A stretch of DNA of 64,000 bases from Macrothele yani (taxonomy: Eukaryota > Arthropoda > Arachnida > Araneae > Macrothelidae): assembly GCA_039090855.1 (NCBI GenBank), contig CM077016.1:55848569-55912568 (forward strand). The letters run 5' to 3'. Shown here piece by piece: positions 1-10,357 of this stretch; within the stretch, counting starts at the first letter, position 1, and each line of letters starts with the position of its first letter. A model generated the notes under the pieces. It was given only the letters and a program-made list of their open reading frames with translations. It did no database searches and was not told the origin of the DNA. The position numbers and the translations under genes are program-made.

Positions 1-590
1 TTCTTGAACAACAGAGACAGATGTAAACAAGATACAGCCGACTCATTTAAACTTTGTGGTAGACTACCATATTGCCCAGCTGCATCAGGCTTGTCGAAGA
101 AAGAATGCCACACAGACAAATTATAAATAGCTGACACCGATATGGACAACGGCAGACTGCTACAACAAAATATTGAACAAAGATGTATGTTAAATAAAGC
201 AGGCATCTACCAAATACCCATAATAATAAAAGCGAAACTATGAATTGTAAAACTGTATATATCGAAAGCACCAAAAGAAATATTAATACCAGATTAAAAG
301 AACATCTGAATAACTGGACAAAAAACGAAGCTTGAACGTCAGTGATACAATTCTGCCTTCATAATCATGCTGTGCCCAACTGGGAAAATATTAAACTTAT
401 TACAACTCACACCACTCATAAAAAGATTCTAACAGCGGAGAACAACATAATGATTGAAAAAACAAAGATCATCATTTGTAATTCGAACACACCTGTTGAG
501 CTATCACAAGCATGGAAAAATATGATAAAGCAAGAAAAACAGCGATTATTACATTCCCGACAATCAAATAAACATTGAAAGAGAAGGCTA
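1..590 (+). pseudogene. Penelope-like element remnant, GIY-YIG endonuclease end
   Basis: Reading the plus strand from about 205 gives an AGIYQIPI-like start, a YIE triplet where YIG is expected (about 260), then a RLKEHL-like helix. From 342 a 78-codon open stretch holds HNAVPNWENIKLI. The same order (GVY...YIG...RLKEH...HNAVPDWENF) is found in the minus-strand ORF at 37537-38154, so the two are homologous. In Penelope-like elements a GIY-YIG nuclease follows the reverse transcriptase and nicks target DNA. Frameshifts and stops separate the GIY and the helix, and YIG is altered to YIE, so this copy is dead. The upstream reverse transcriptase lies outside the window or is lost. The family assignment is solid by internal comparison; the exact left end is unknown. 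Confidence 0.7.
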
Positions 591-714
591 AGAACGAGAA
601 CGGCCACAGATGGCACCACTACTAATGTATGAAACATGCATGACCATAGCGAAAATGAGGTCGACATGGGCGGTTTGGTAGTATAATCATTAGTTTACGT
701 GAAGCAGTAACATC

Positions 715-780
715 AAATACACCCCTGATAATGGCCACAAGAATTGTGTGCCAAAACACGTCGGCACGTTTGTCTTCGGA
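715..780 (+). ncRNA. degenerate hammerhead-like motif downstream of the PLE
   Basis: About 140 bases past the GIY-YIG reading frame is CTGATAA, then a hairpin with TGGC and GCCA arms closed by CACA/TGTG, then AAAAC and ACGTC. This has the order of a hammerhead ribozyme core (CTGATGA, stem II, GAAAC), but with CTGATAA and AAAAC it has lost core bases and is probably inactive. Hammerhead motifs in the terminal repeats of Penelope-like elements are an established feature of the group. The match here is by eye. Confidence 0.35.
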
Positions 781-859
781 TTCAAGGGCGACTTCTATTG
801 CACCCTCGGGGATTCAGCATGCTGTTGGAGGTTATGGAATCTTTTAGAGCTGTTCTTAA

Positions 860-1469
860 TATAATATGAATCTTTTTAACGAGGTCGTTTCTATTTGTTC
901 ATGTTCAAGATTTATCATTAACCTTCATTTTAAGCCTAAAACATCCTGTTTTTATGGCATTCTTTCCAAGGTCTTGTTGTTTCATAATTATTATTTTCAA
1001 ATGCTAATAAGGGTATGCACAGGCCCTTTATTCTACAAGCCCACTGTGCTACTGTTATACACGAATGCAATAGTGTATTTTCAGACAAACAGCTGACTGA
1101 CCAATTTCCATACTTCTCCAACACCACCTGTCAACAATCATATGGAATTTTTAAAAATTAAAGTACCATAAAAACTTTATTTTTGTACAGCGTATTATCT
1201 GCAGAACCTAAAATTTTAACTTTTTAACTAATAATTTGCAGATTATATGACAGAAAGTACAGAATTTACTGCAAATTACGCAACTTGAAGAAAGAAAAAA
1301 ATGGAGCACCTGCGACAAATTTTTAGACTCCTGGAATTTTTTCAGCCATGGTGTATATAGATGCAGTTATTGTCATTATTTCTTTCATGAGAATCTGAGA
1401 ATTATGTTCAAACTGGTCAGGGGGTGTGGGGTCAACAACAACAAACAAACAAACAAACAAAAAACACTA
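860..1469. other. intergenic sequence without recognised features
   Basis: AT-rich sequence with no convincing coding stretch. It ends in an (AAAC)-rich tract at 1437-1466, immediately left of the hAT target duplication. Confidence 0.5.
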
Positions 1470-1498
1470 CAGGTTGTCATAGATGCCAACCTCTAAAA

Positions 1499-1577
1499 GT
1501 AGTTTTCAGTAACCAACATGTTCATTTTTCAGTAATTTTCAGTAACAATTTTTTTTTTTCAGTAATTTTCAGTAATC
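1499..1577. repeat. left subterminal TTTTCAGTAA repeats of the hAT element
   Basis: Five close copies of a TTTTCAGTAA-like motif follow the left TIR, some separated by a T-run. In hAT elements short subterminal repeats are transposase binding sites; that role is inferred here. Confidence 0.6.
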
Positions 1578-1642
1578 CAGTCTACAGCGGCAAATTTGGG
1601 TATTTAACACTGCAACAAATTTTAATCTGTCAGAACTATTAA

Positions 1643-1697
1643 CAAAATAATAATAATAATAATAATAATAATAATTGTAATAATAATACAATAAAAA
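1643..1697. repeat. (TAA)n microsatellite
   Basis: About ten uninterrupted TAA units at 1645-1674, then imperfect units to about 1697. It lies inside the hAT element between its left end and the transposase. Confidence 0.9.
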
Positions 1698-2109
1698 TAA
1701 TTTGCTAGTAGGAAAATTTAAAATACTGTCTACCAGAAAAATATAATTTAAATTACCTCCAGACATGAAGAAAAATTATTCTATGGAATGTTGGCCAAAT
1801 TATTATGATAAACTGGCTGTAGTTGCCATTTTGGCCTTCCTTAATTCAATTTGTGAAAACTTCTTCTGATAGCATAGTTCACTGTGTGCAATGCTATTTA
1901 TTTTTTCTACTAATAAAGAAGACAGCACATGAGTACTTAAATTAGGTCTGAATTCATTCATGGTTTTTTTTTCACAATACTGAAAATTCTTTCTGTACTT
2001 GCATTGCTATGAGGGACTATTAAAATCATTTCCATAATTTTGCTTAATGATTCATACTTCAACTGGCCACTTTCATTTTTCATTAAAGAAATTCTGTGCC
2101 ATACTTCAT

Positions 2110-3763
2110 CTATTCTCGCAGAAGTAACAGCACAGTTAAAATTTCAAACTGATAGTGAGCAAATTCAGATTCCACCTTGTCAGATTCTTCTGGTTTCAAA
2201 ACTGGAAACAGGGAACACATATATTGGACTGATGCAAAAGAAACACTTTGCCTTAATGCTACAACTGCAATTTCAGCATGATTCAGAAATTCATCATTAA
2301 GTGGAAATTTTCTTAAAATGTAATTGCAGCCTGCCTTGTAAAATTCCCTTACCTCAGAATAAAACGTAGCCACTGTGTTTTCACTCAAATCTGCAGTTGT
2401 GCCTATATAAGATCTCGCTTTTGACCCAATTACGAGATCACGGTTTTCTTTTTGATTTCTCCTTCTTTCAAAATTTCCATCTGCAAGAGATGTTGCTGTC
2501 ACATCAAATGCCGATGGCTTGATAAATACGTACAAGCAATTCAGATAACAGACTATGAAGTTTTCTTTTTAATACATGCACAAGCGGAGCTTCCTGCTGC
2601 AAGAGCACGTTAACAGATGTAAATAATGGAAGAGTTGCAGATAAAAAAAGACAATAAAGTTTAGATGAAGGATTTCCAATCATACTTGCAAGGTTCTTAT
2701 ACTGTGAATTAGCTTCTTCATTGTCACTGAAATAATGTTCTAGAGCCTCCCACTGTTCTAAAATTTTGTCAATGAATTCCAAAAGTGATAACCAGCGAGT
2801 ATGGACATGCTTTAGAATTTTGTGTGGTTTAGTACCACAAACAGCTCGACTCAGTTTTAGATTGTGTTTCCTCTTTGAACTTTTCTCCAAAAAAAGAACT
2901 GTATCAGAAACTGCTCAACATTAAATCCTTTCAGTTGAGTAGCAGATTTCTGTGCCGCTAAATTTACTAAATGGCATGAACATCGCTGCACTATGATTGC
3001 AGGCTAAACCTTCTTTATGTGAGAAACAACACCTTTTACTTGACCTATCATAGTGTTAGCATTGTCACAGGAAAATGACGCACAGTTGCTCCACGAGATA
3101 TTTTTTTTAACAAACTCATTGTTCAAAACGTTGAATATTCCTTCACCTGTATTATTACTTGATTCAACCAATGATATCAAAACAGTTAAATTTTTCCCTA
3201 TTTTTTTGTCAAAATATGTTATTGTAATGGGATACAGTTTCTTTGCGTGAGCATCATTACTTCTGTCTGTAGATAGAGAAAAAGGGTTTTTTTTAACTTC
3301 AGATACGATGTTACTTGTAGAAACACTGACCATGTGCTGAATTAGAGAAGTAAGTAGCCTTGGTTGTTCCACACGAATATTTGCGATCGCTGAATCGGGA
3401 AACATGGCTTGAAATAACGGTTTAGCATGGTCAGCAGCCAGCTGCTATGGGTAAATAGTGTTCCACAATAAATGAAGTGAACATAAGTTCTGCATTTATT
3501 ACGCTGTTCTCCTTTGATGCAAACAAATCGCTCACTGACTGAACTTTCAACTCACCGAAAGATTTATGCTTTTTCGATTCTGTGTGTCTTCGGCAATCAT
3601 CCCACCCACCGTGCGCAATACTAAAATCGCATCTACAAATTCTGAAAAACACGTGGTTCACAGAAACTTTTGATTTCTCAAAACAGGGCCAATCTCTATT
3701 GTAAGTTTCTAGAAAACACTGTTTCTTCTTCAACGACGAAGGTTTGTCTAAAGAACGCTTCAT
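2110..3763 (-). pseudogene. hAT-family transposase, broken
   Basis: Read on the minus strand, the N-terminal piece (3763-3431) has a C-x2-C zinc-finger-like knuckle with a downstream D-x2-R-H-x3-KKH pattern, like the BED-type or related DNA-binding finger of hAT proteins. The next piece (3405-3004) has TDRSND and SCDNANTM, matching the catalytic core region, followed past a stop by a CHLVNLAAQKSA helix. The next piece (2890-2504) has HTRWLSLLEFIDKILEQWEAL, a very typical hAT segment. The last (2535-2110) covers the start of the C-terminal part. Pieces lie in two frames with at least one in-frame stop (about 3003) and frameshifts near 3430-3405, 2890 and 2510, so it cannot be made as one protein. 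A recognisable C-terminal dimerisation motif is not seen. It is the only large coding remnant inside the hAT element at 1478-6391. Confidence 0.8.
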
Positions 3764-3774
3764 TCTAAATAAAT

Positions 3775-4060
3775 GAAAGAAAACAGCAAAAAAAACTTCA
3801 GAATCGCCTCACCCTTCCGTGATGTAACAGTAGGGTAGCACGTGCAGCAGAGATAACCAAAAAGCATCAAGGACAATAAAGCAGAGGCGCTGCGTACGAG
3901 GAATGAAAGCAACTGCCCTGGTTGCACGCAGGAGACACGAAGTGCATCATGGGAGTTAGGAACGAATGCCTAAGCAGCGTCCACACAGAGCTAAACTGCG
4001 TAATTGCGTCCGGCAGGGAGAGAACCAATGGGAGCGGTGTCACGGAATGAAACACTGAGC
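3775..4060 (-). other. probable 5' non-coding region of the hAT transposase gene
   Basis: A relatively GC-rich stretch directly upstream of the minus-strand transposase start, with no open reading frame that I can assign. Promoter function is inferred from position only. Confidence 0.3.
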
Positions 4061-4439
4061 CAGCATACATACATGAGACCGGCCGATGACAAAAAAAGCT
4101 GAACTTTTTAACTGGGTGGAAAATTGGGACACGCGAACGCGCGGTGAGCAAATTCAAATACAGCATATATACAATATTTAAGAGTACGCTAGCCATATGG
4201 AATTATTTTCTGTAAATTATGTAAGTAAATATTAAAGTGAAGCACATTATTATATTCACAATAGACAAGTAGGGATTTAAGAACAAAATAAAATGAAATA
4301 TTTAAAAAAATCAGATTTAAAACTTACATGTGAATCTTTACTAGCTAAATCCTGAGGTGAAAAGTATTTGTCTAGGAAAGTTTGTGAATTTAGTCAAGCA
4401 ATTAGAAACTTGCAAGAATTAGAAACATATATCCACAGC

Positions 4440-4646
4440 TTAGTTTTTAGTCATTGAAGAAGTCAATAAAGTATTTCTCAATGTAACCTTATAAAATGGC
4501 TTGCAAAATTTTTTGCTTGCATTGTGAATATGGTGACATGAATCTCCATCAACGTCAAGCAAGTGGGAGATTTTCTCTGCCCGAATTCTTGTTTTTAACC
4601 CTGTTTTTGAGCCTCTCATGACACATTCTTTCCACTTAGCTTTCAA
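4440..4646 (-). pseudogene. hAT-like transposase fragment with GDSCHHIHNASKKF motif
   Basis: A 68-codon minus-strand stretch contains KISHLLDVDGDSCHHIHNASKKFCKPF. The CHHIHNASKKF string has the position and shape of the C-H-x2-(H/N)-x-A-x-K-x segment that lies between the catalytic residues of many hAT transposases (compare CHLVNLAAQKSA in the transposase just downstream at about 2960). It is therefore a piece of a second, different hAT-like transposase inside the same element. No further parts are visible around it. Confidence 0.5.
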
Positions 4647-5425
4647 ACAAGCAAAACAAATTCCTTCTTAGAGAGAAAGAATGGAAAAACAAACAAACAA
4701 AAAAACGGAAAGCTGCGTCACGAACTTTTTAGAGGCTTCGGCCCGACGTAATACTGGCCCAAAGCCGTGCCCCCCTCCCCACTTAGCTTTCAAACACGTA
4801 AAACACATTCTTCCTTAGAAAAAAAAAAAAGAAGGAAAGAAACAGAGTTGCGTCACGAACTTTGTTCAGCGGCTTCGGGCCGATGTTATCCTAGCCGGGC
4901 GCCGTGCTTTCTTTCCACTAAGTTTTCAAACAAACAGAACACATTCCTCCTCCTTAGAAAAAAAAAAGGTTCGTCACGAACATGGTTCAGAGGCATCGGG
5001 CAGAAGCAATTCCAGACAACAGCGAAAGCACGTCCGAACCAACGTAATTCCGGATCACGGCAAAAGAAGCACATGCGAACTAACGTAATTCCGGATCACG
5101 GCAAAAGAAGACCACCAGGCCTACATAATCCCGCGGCGTGGCGCCATTCTTCCTTTCCACTTAGCTTTCAAACAAGCAAAACAAATTCCTTCTCTTCGGG
5201 GCGGGGCGGTAGAACGAATTTAAGAAAAGAAAGCTGCGTCACGAACTTTATTTAGACGCTTCAGGTCGAGCGTAATCCCGGGTAACAGCGAAAGAAGCAC
5301 GACGGACATTTTTTTTTTTTTTTTTTTTGTTCACACTTTGAAACAAGCAAAACAAATTCCACCACCTGAGAAAAAAAAAAAAAAAGACAAAGGGCTGTGT
5401 TACGAACTTTGTTCAGAGGCTTTTA
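4634..5425. repeat. array of about five diverged repeat units inside the hAT element
   Basis: A unit starting with CACTTAGCTTTCAAACAAGC, followed by AAACAAATTCCTT, an A-rich run, and GCGTCACGAACTTT...GAGGCTTC, recurs at about 4640, 4782, 4916, 5158 and 5327. Spacing is uneven (about 134 to 241 bp), and copies differ by substitutions and by the length of the A-run. Part of the array lies in an accidental 162-codon plus-strand reading frame (4767-5255), which I do not regard as a gene. Confidence 0.75.
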
Positions 5426-5499
5426 CGTCGATTATTTACAAAATCAGTAAAACTTTCTTAATAACAGCGAAAATCTGAATATCCATAATTTTTTTGTTA

Positions 5500-6378
5500 G
5501 TCACCCGTAATCCCGGGGGAAATCCGTAATAATTACGGAGATTCCATATTTTTCCATCCTCCGTAGGAAGAGGATTCACGAGAGCTTCGATTCTCGAACG
5601 ATCTCAGAAAAGCGGGAACGCATTCGGGTACATTTGCAAATTACAAGAGAGAGTTTCTGGCGATGACGTCACGGATAGAATCAAGCGGATAGTTTGGCCC
5701 TGATAGAATGCAGAGTGGCGATTTCCCGCAAGACACGGAAAGGGCTGCGGGAGTTTCCCTAACGCACGAAGTAGGCGGAGCTTCCACCCTTTGCGCTGCG
5801 ATGCTCAAGTGACTGACAACCCATCCATTGTTGACAGCAGTAAACGAATTGAGCTCCTGACTCACCCTCCAACATTTCTTCTTGCCCCCCGCGTCTGCTC
5901 CAAAAGCAACGCTTTCAGCTAGAAAGCGCTTAGTTCTTTTACTCCACAAAAAAGCGGAATCGCGGAATTCCGCTTTTTTTATTTTTCTATAGAACGACGA
6001 CCCCCCCCCTAAAAAATCCTGAAAAATTTCTCTTCATTTTTGCAATGACCTCGACAATGACCAAAATGATGCCGAAAAAAGCGGAGTTCCGCGAATGGTG
6101 CGGAAGAATCTCATGTATGCAGCATAGTGTGGTTGCTGCTCAGTCTCCGGTAGATGAATTGCCAATTAAGATGCAGAAATCTATAACACACAGAATGTAG
6201 CGTTTAATTCCCCCCCCCAGAAAAACCTGGAGAACCAACAAAAATTTTTAAGTTGATGAAAATTTGCTTTCTATCTCAGAAAATTAAATCAAATGGCGAT
6301 TTTCCGTAATTTCAGCGGTGTTTCCGTACTTCCGTAACAGCAACCAAAAATCCGTAAAATTACGGAAAATCCGTACTA
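5500..6378. repeat. right subterminal TCCGTAA repeats of the hAT element
   Basis: Several TCCGTAA/TTACGGA motifs, some forming small palindromes such as CCGTAATAATTACGG, cluster at 5500-5545 and 6305-6375 before the right TIR. The same TCCGTAAA motif is found near both ends of the element at 21397-23172, which links the two families. Confidence 0.55.
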
Positions 6379-6399
6379 GTTGGCATCTATGCAGGTTGT

Positions 6400-7440
6400 A
6401 TTAAAAAAAGGAAAGTCATCAAAAAGGTCATAAATTTTTAAATGCTGGTAGAAATCATGTGAACAGTCAGCCGCTACCCACCATATTCCTCTCCTTATAA
6501 TAATAAATATGTTTCGCGGAATCCCGGTCGGTACAACAAAGATTAAATACATACACTTCCTAACTTCCCTTCTTGTCTGCAAGAACCACAGGAACCGAAC
6601 ATTGTGAAGTGATTAGCACGAGGGGTTTGGGGAGATGGAGATATAAATCTAAGGTGTAACACGTCTAAATTGCTGCAAAGGGAGGAAGGATATAGTACCA
6701 GTCGCGTTTTCCGTAAAAGATTCTCCCACAATCCTTTGGGACTCCTTTCAGCGGGCGTCACTTCCGCTGCCGGTAGAGATGACGCAGTAATTGAATGGCA
6801 TCCATAAGATACTGTTTTGCTGAAAACAGTTCAAAAACAACAATAAAAAAAAAAAAAAAAGACATAAAAGTTAACCCTCGCCAATTAACAAATCACCAAA
6901 CAGCTTGCATGTCGGGTGTCACCCGCCATGCCAACGATGCCTTTACAGCTTGTATGTCGGAGCTGGCGAGCCAAAGCTGAACTTTTACAGCTAAAATAGT
7001 ACTAATTGCTCCAAATTTCTTGGCGTAGAATATAAATAAAAGTTTCCAAGCTTTTGCACATAAACCAGATGGCTTTTTCAAGGAAAGTAGACAACTAACT
7101 GCAAACTAGATAGTGGAACACTTCAACAATTCGAACGTGGTGACTTGACTAGACAATAAATGAATAGGCGCAAATGTGATCAGACATTCGAAGAAACGAG
7201 GTCATGTTGGTTGGGCGCACGGTACTGTGGTAGAAAACACAGCATTATTTGAAGAATTGATTCCAAATGCATGGCAACTCGAGAGAGACGCTATCATTAC
7301 AAGCCTCGCTGCTGGTCAAGATTTCCAAGGTTTCGTGAATGGCAGTAGATTGAGGTGTGGAGTATGAAGCTAATTTCTTGATATCATTCCACATAGTTTA
7401 AATTCAGGTTAAAACATCTATAGCGGAAGCCACAGTTGTT
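6400..7440. other. intergenic stretch, no assignable gene
   Basis: No recognised coding. It holds a GC-richer patch at 6690-6790, an A-run at 6845-6860, and a small repeated motif (GCTTGCATGTCGG / GCTTGTATGTCGG at about 6903 and 6949). The 63-codon ORF at 7176-7367 has no motif I know. Confidence 0.4.
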
Positions 7441-8440
7441 CTTAAATTTACGTGCATACAAATATAAGTATTACAAGGCTTCTTACCTCTTTTAACATTT
7501 CACTACACGTTTCATTCCTTCTGCCGTCATGCTTGGTTTAGGCCTCCAGTGCGGTGTTCTATTTTTGGTCTTCAGGTTCTTTCAAATGCTCTACCAACGC
7601 TCAAGTCCTTGAAGTGCCTTGTTGTTACAAATATAAGTATTACAAGGTTGCTTACCTCTTTTAACATTTCACTACACGTTTCATTCCTTCTGCCGTCATG
7701 CTTGGTTTAGGCCTCCAGTGCAGTGTTCTATTTTTGGTCTTCAGGTTCTTTCAAATGCTCTTCCAACGCTCAAGTCCTTGAAGTGCCTTGTTGTTGCCCA
7801 GGTTGCAAAATTGTATCCCCTCCCTTCCCATCAGCTCGTAAAACCTAACTTTCGTTGCTAAAAACCAATTTTTGAACATAAAAAAACCCTTGATGTTATG
7901 GACATGCACAAACTGCCTATTTACAAACATACAAAATTCGATGTTATGAAAAAGTTAAAAACGTATATACAATATTTGTATATACGTTTTAACTTTAAAA
8001 ATTCCGAACAAAAAAGTTAAAAATGTATATACAATATTTGTATATACGTTTTAACTTTTTCGTTCGGAATTTTGTATGTTTGTAAATAGGCAGTTTGTGC
8101 TTGTCCATAACATCAAGGGGTTTGTTTTGTGCTCAAAAATTGGGTTTTAGCAACGAAAGTTAGGTTTTACAAGCTGTTGGGAAGGGAAGGGGATACAATT
8201 TTGCAACCTGGACAACAAGGCACTTCAAGGACTTGAGCGTTGGAAGAGCATTTGAAAGAACCTGAAGACCAAAAATAGAGCACTACACCGGAGGCCTAAA
8301 CCAAGCATTGACGGCAGAAGGAATGAAACGTGTAGTGAAATCATAATATTTGAACTTTCAAGGTATTAAAACACCATCAACGTGCGCATATTTACGTGCA
8401 ATTTATTAATGATATATTATTAAAACAACCAATCACTTAC

Positions 8441-8773
8441 CTGAAAGATCATGGTCACTTTATTCCTTAACACTTCTAGCACGTCCATCATCGTCATGCA
8501 AATCCGCTGGCTTTCAAAGGTTGAAAATCCTTGCCAATGAGATTCATTCTTTCGGGGATGAAACATTGTCATCTCCTCAATAGCTCTGCTCACTTGAGCT
8601 GTGGTGGGCAGGTGAGACACATCTGCCTCCTGAAGATGACAGCTGCCTGTTGAAAGCGCTAGAGGATCGTGTGTGACGGGCTGAATGAGGTTGACACTTG
8701 CAGTAGGGTTAGCACGGAGTTTTGAAACGGATGGAGCACTTTTTTTAGTCACTGTTGACAAAGGTTTAACTGC
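8441..8773 (-). CDS. candidate 111-codon internal exon, product unknown
   Basis: On the minus strand a pyrimidine-containing acceptor (ACATTCCCAG) precedes 8773, 333 bases stay open in one frame, and CAG/GTAAGTG, a near-perfect donor, follows 8441. The length is exactly 111 codons (phase 0 to 0). The product begins AVKPLSTVTKKSAPS, has a Ser/Thr/Pro-rich first half and ends with a more ordered part (FHPRKNESHWQGF, then DVLEVLRNKVTMIFQ). I do not recognise the protein. It lies inside the compound inverted repeat, and its last 130 bases are repeated in opposite orientation at 8964-9093. It could be a host exon or a captured one. Confidence 0.45.
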
Positions 8774-8963
8774 CTGGGAATGTAAAGTGTAATTATGTAC
8801 ATAGTCTTTTTAACTGAATGTATGAATGAGTGGTATGGTGTGTATGTTTTGTGAGGTTTTTATGGAGATGACGAGCTACAGTTACGTATCCTATGGCAGA
8901 GGGAAACCTACGTGTTTTGTCCAGTTAAAAAAAGAAAAAAAAAAAAAAAAAAAGAAGGAAAAT

Positions 8964-9093
8964 ACAATGTTTCATCCCGAAAGAATGAATCTCATTGGCA
9001 AGGATTTTCAACCTTTGAAAGCCAGCGGATTTGCATGACGATGATGGACGTGCTAGAAGTGTTAAAAGGAATAAAGTGACCATGATCTTTCGG
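8964..9093 (+). pseudogene. inverted partial copy of the candidate exon at 8441-8773
   Basis: This plus-strand stretch matches the 3' part of the minus-strand exon almost base for base, including the donor GTAAGTG at 9094. A lost C near 8978 and an inserted A near 9066 shift the frame, so it cannot encode the same protein. A 30-base A-rich run (8925-8955) precedes it. Confidence 0.7.
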
Positions 9094-9179
9094 GTAAGTG
9101 ATTGGTTGTTTTAATAATATATCATGCAGTGAAATGTTAAAAGAGGTAAGAAACCTTGTAATACTCATTCCACATAGGA

Positions 9180-10225
9180 TCAGCGGACTTGAACTTGACC
9201 TCTCTTGATAGGGCAGTGGTTATTTTACCGTCTTCTGTATCCCTTTTATGTTTGTTGATTCTAATTCAAAACAAACGTTTGGTCATTCCGATGTAGTATC
9301 GCCCGGAGCCGTCCAGATATTGTAGTGGGATTGCATAAACACCTGCCTCATTGAGAAGAGGGGGCTTGTCAATATTTCTCTTAAGCATCGTATATAAAGA
9401 TGCCGGAGACCTTATGCCGACACCGAAGCACATCCTCCTGAGTGCGTTTTTGAGACGATAGGAAATTTTTGTTATGTAGGGAATAGAGCCCAGGTAGCGA
9501 AGTTGCAGGATAGAAAGATTGACATGGCTGGTTCTGGCTTTTTGATAAAGTTATGCATCTGGTTTTACGTATATCATGCCTCAGTGGCCAATTCGACGAT
9601 GTTTTCTAGTTTCGAATCTCTAGAACGAACATCTGAGGAGACGGCGAAGGCTCTTCTAATTCGAGAATGGAAGAAGGCCGTCTTGTAATCATCAGGGCAG
9701 AATGAACTGCGGAGCATCAAGTTGGGAACAGAGGTGGGTTTATAATAGACTTCCGTACAAAAGCGATTGTCATGTGATTTTCTCACTAAGACATCGAGAT
9801 AAGGTAAGGTGCCACTGCTCTCAAGCTCCATAGTGAAATTGATCATACGGTGTATATAATTGACTTTATCGAGGAAAGATGGGAGAGACTTCTTTCCGTG
9901 AGGCCATATGAAAAACACGTCGTCCGCATATTGCAGCCAGGTAGTAGGCCTTGGGGTGATGTTAGTGAATATATGGTTGCTCAATGGGGCGAAGTATTGC
10001 TTCTGCGAGAACGGCTGAAAGCAAAGATCCCATCGGAGCGCCATTTACTTGCTTATAAACGTGCCCTTGGAAACTGAAGTAACTGGAATTTGAGACCAAG
10101 TCCATCAATTTGAAGATACTGAGGCAAGACTCTTGTGAATAAACTGATGAATTAGAAACAGCCTCTTTCAACGTTCTGATGGCGTCCGGCACGAGGACTG
10201 ATGGGTAAAGGAATACCATGTCACC
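9180..10225 (-). pseudogene. Penelope-like element: reverse transcriptase and GIY-YIG remnant
   Basis: On the minus strand, 10219-9962 encodes a stretch ending in GAPMGSLLSAVLAEAILRPIE, and 10044-9574 encodes QYADDVFFIWPHG...LPYLDVLV. The YADD box carries the two catalytic aspartates, and the GAPMGS box precedes it, as in reverse transcriptases; this spacing and wording fit Penelope-like elements. Further down (about 9345-9265) is GVYAIPLQYLDGSGRYYIGMTKR, an intact-looking GIY-YIG nuclease start. A frameshift near 10000 separates the two RT boxes, several stops follow 9500, and the nuclease is cut off near 9180 by the inverted-repeat region. It is a dead, 5'- and 3'-truncated copy. Confidence 0.85.
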
Positions 10226-10357
10226 AATTTCAGATAAAGAGAATCAAAACATTCAAGAACAAACATAACAATCGGGTCATACATATAACAAAACTAGATC
10301 CCAGTGCAAAAGGTTAGCCAACTAACAATTGAGTCCTAGCAAAAGAAGAAATCTTAC

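Larger units (their letters stand above)
4064..6125. repeat. dispersed repeat family, copy 1
   Basis: The stretch beginning ATGAGACCGGCCGATGAC and ending GCGGAAGAATCTCATG is echoed at about 25108-26255 and 29711-32075. Shared landmarks are GAGACCGA...AAGC(T)GAACTTTTTAA, the TATTCACAATA segment, AAATGATG-CC-AAAAAAGCGGA and GAAGAATCTCATG. Here it is the right half of the full-length hAT, so the other two are probably internal fragments or relatives of this hAT family. Confidence 0.6.
1470..6399 (-). mobile_element. complete hAT transposon insertion with 8-bp target duplication
   Basis: The element body is 1478-6391 (4914 bp). Its ends are a 13-bp perfect inverted repeat: CATAGATGCCAAC at 1478-1490 and its complement at 6379-6391. 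Both sides are flanked by the same 8 bases, CAGGTTGT (1470-1477 and 6392-6399). An 8-bp duplication and a short CA-starting TIR are hallmarks of hAT elements. Subterminal repeats differ by end: TTTTCAGTAA recurs about five times at 1499-1577, and TCCGTAA/TTACGGA recurs at 5500-5545 and 6305-6375. The minus-strand transposase (2110-3763) is broken. The right half carries an internal diverged repeat array (4634-5425). A second, unrelated-looking hAT-type fragment lies at 4440-4646. Confidence 0.88.
7465..9166. repeat. compound inverted-repeat (foldback) region
   Basis: A central inverted repeat has its axis at about 8005. The left arm (about 7665-7960) mirrors the right arm (about 8060-8345); landmarks are CACTTCAAGGACTTGAGCG and GGCCTAAACCAAGC on one side and their complements on the other. 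Part of the left arm is also directly duplicated (about 7465-7625 against 7628-7797). Further out, 8418-8572 is mirrored by 8964-9125, and the outermost 7468-7516 is mirrored by about 9122-9166. Near the axis, short (T)ATATACAATATTTGTATATA palindromes occur twice. No transposase is seen. It could be a foldback transposon or a locally rearranged host segment. Confidence 0.75.

Noticed and set aside
1424..1466. CRISPR-like short direct repeats
   Set aside because: It is an AAAC simple repeat without spacers; no array anywhere in the window.
4333..4356. Possible 24-bp microexon (CACCTCAG...CAT/GTAAGTTT) on the minus strand
   Set aside because: Open in one frame but too short to support, and it lies inside the hAT element.
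4767..5255. 162-codon plus-strand ORF
   Set aside because: It runs through diverged tandem units with A-runs (poly-Lys) and has no conserved motif; repetition explains its length.
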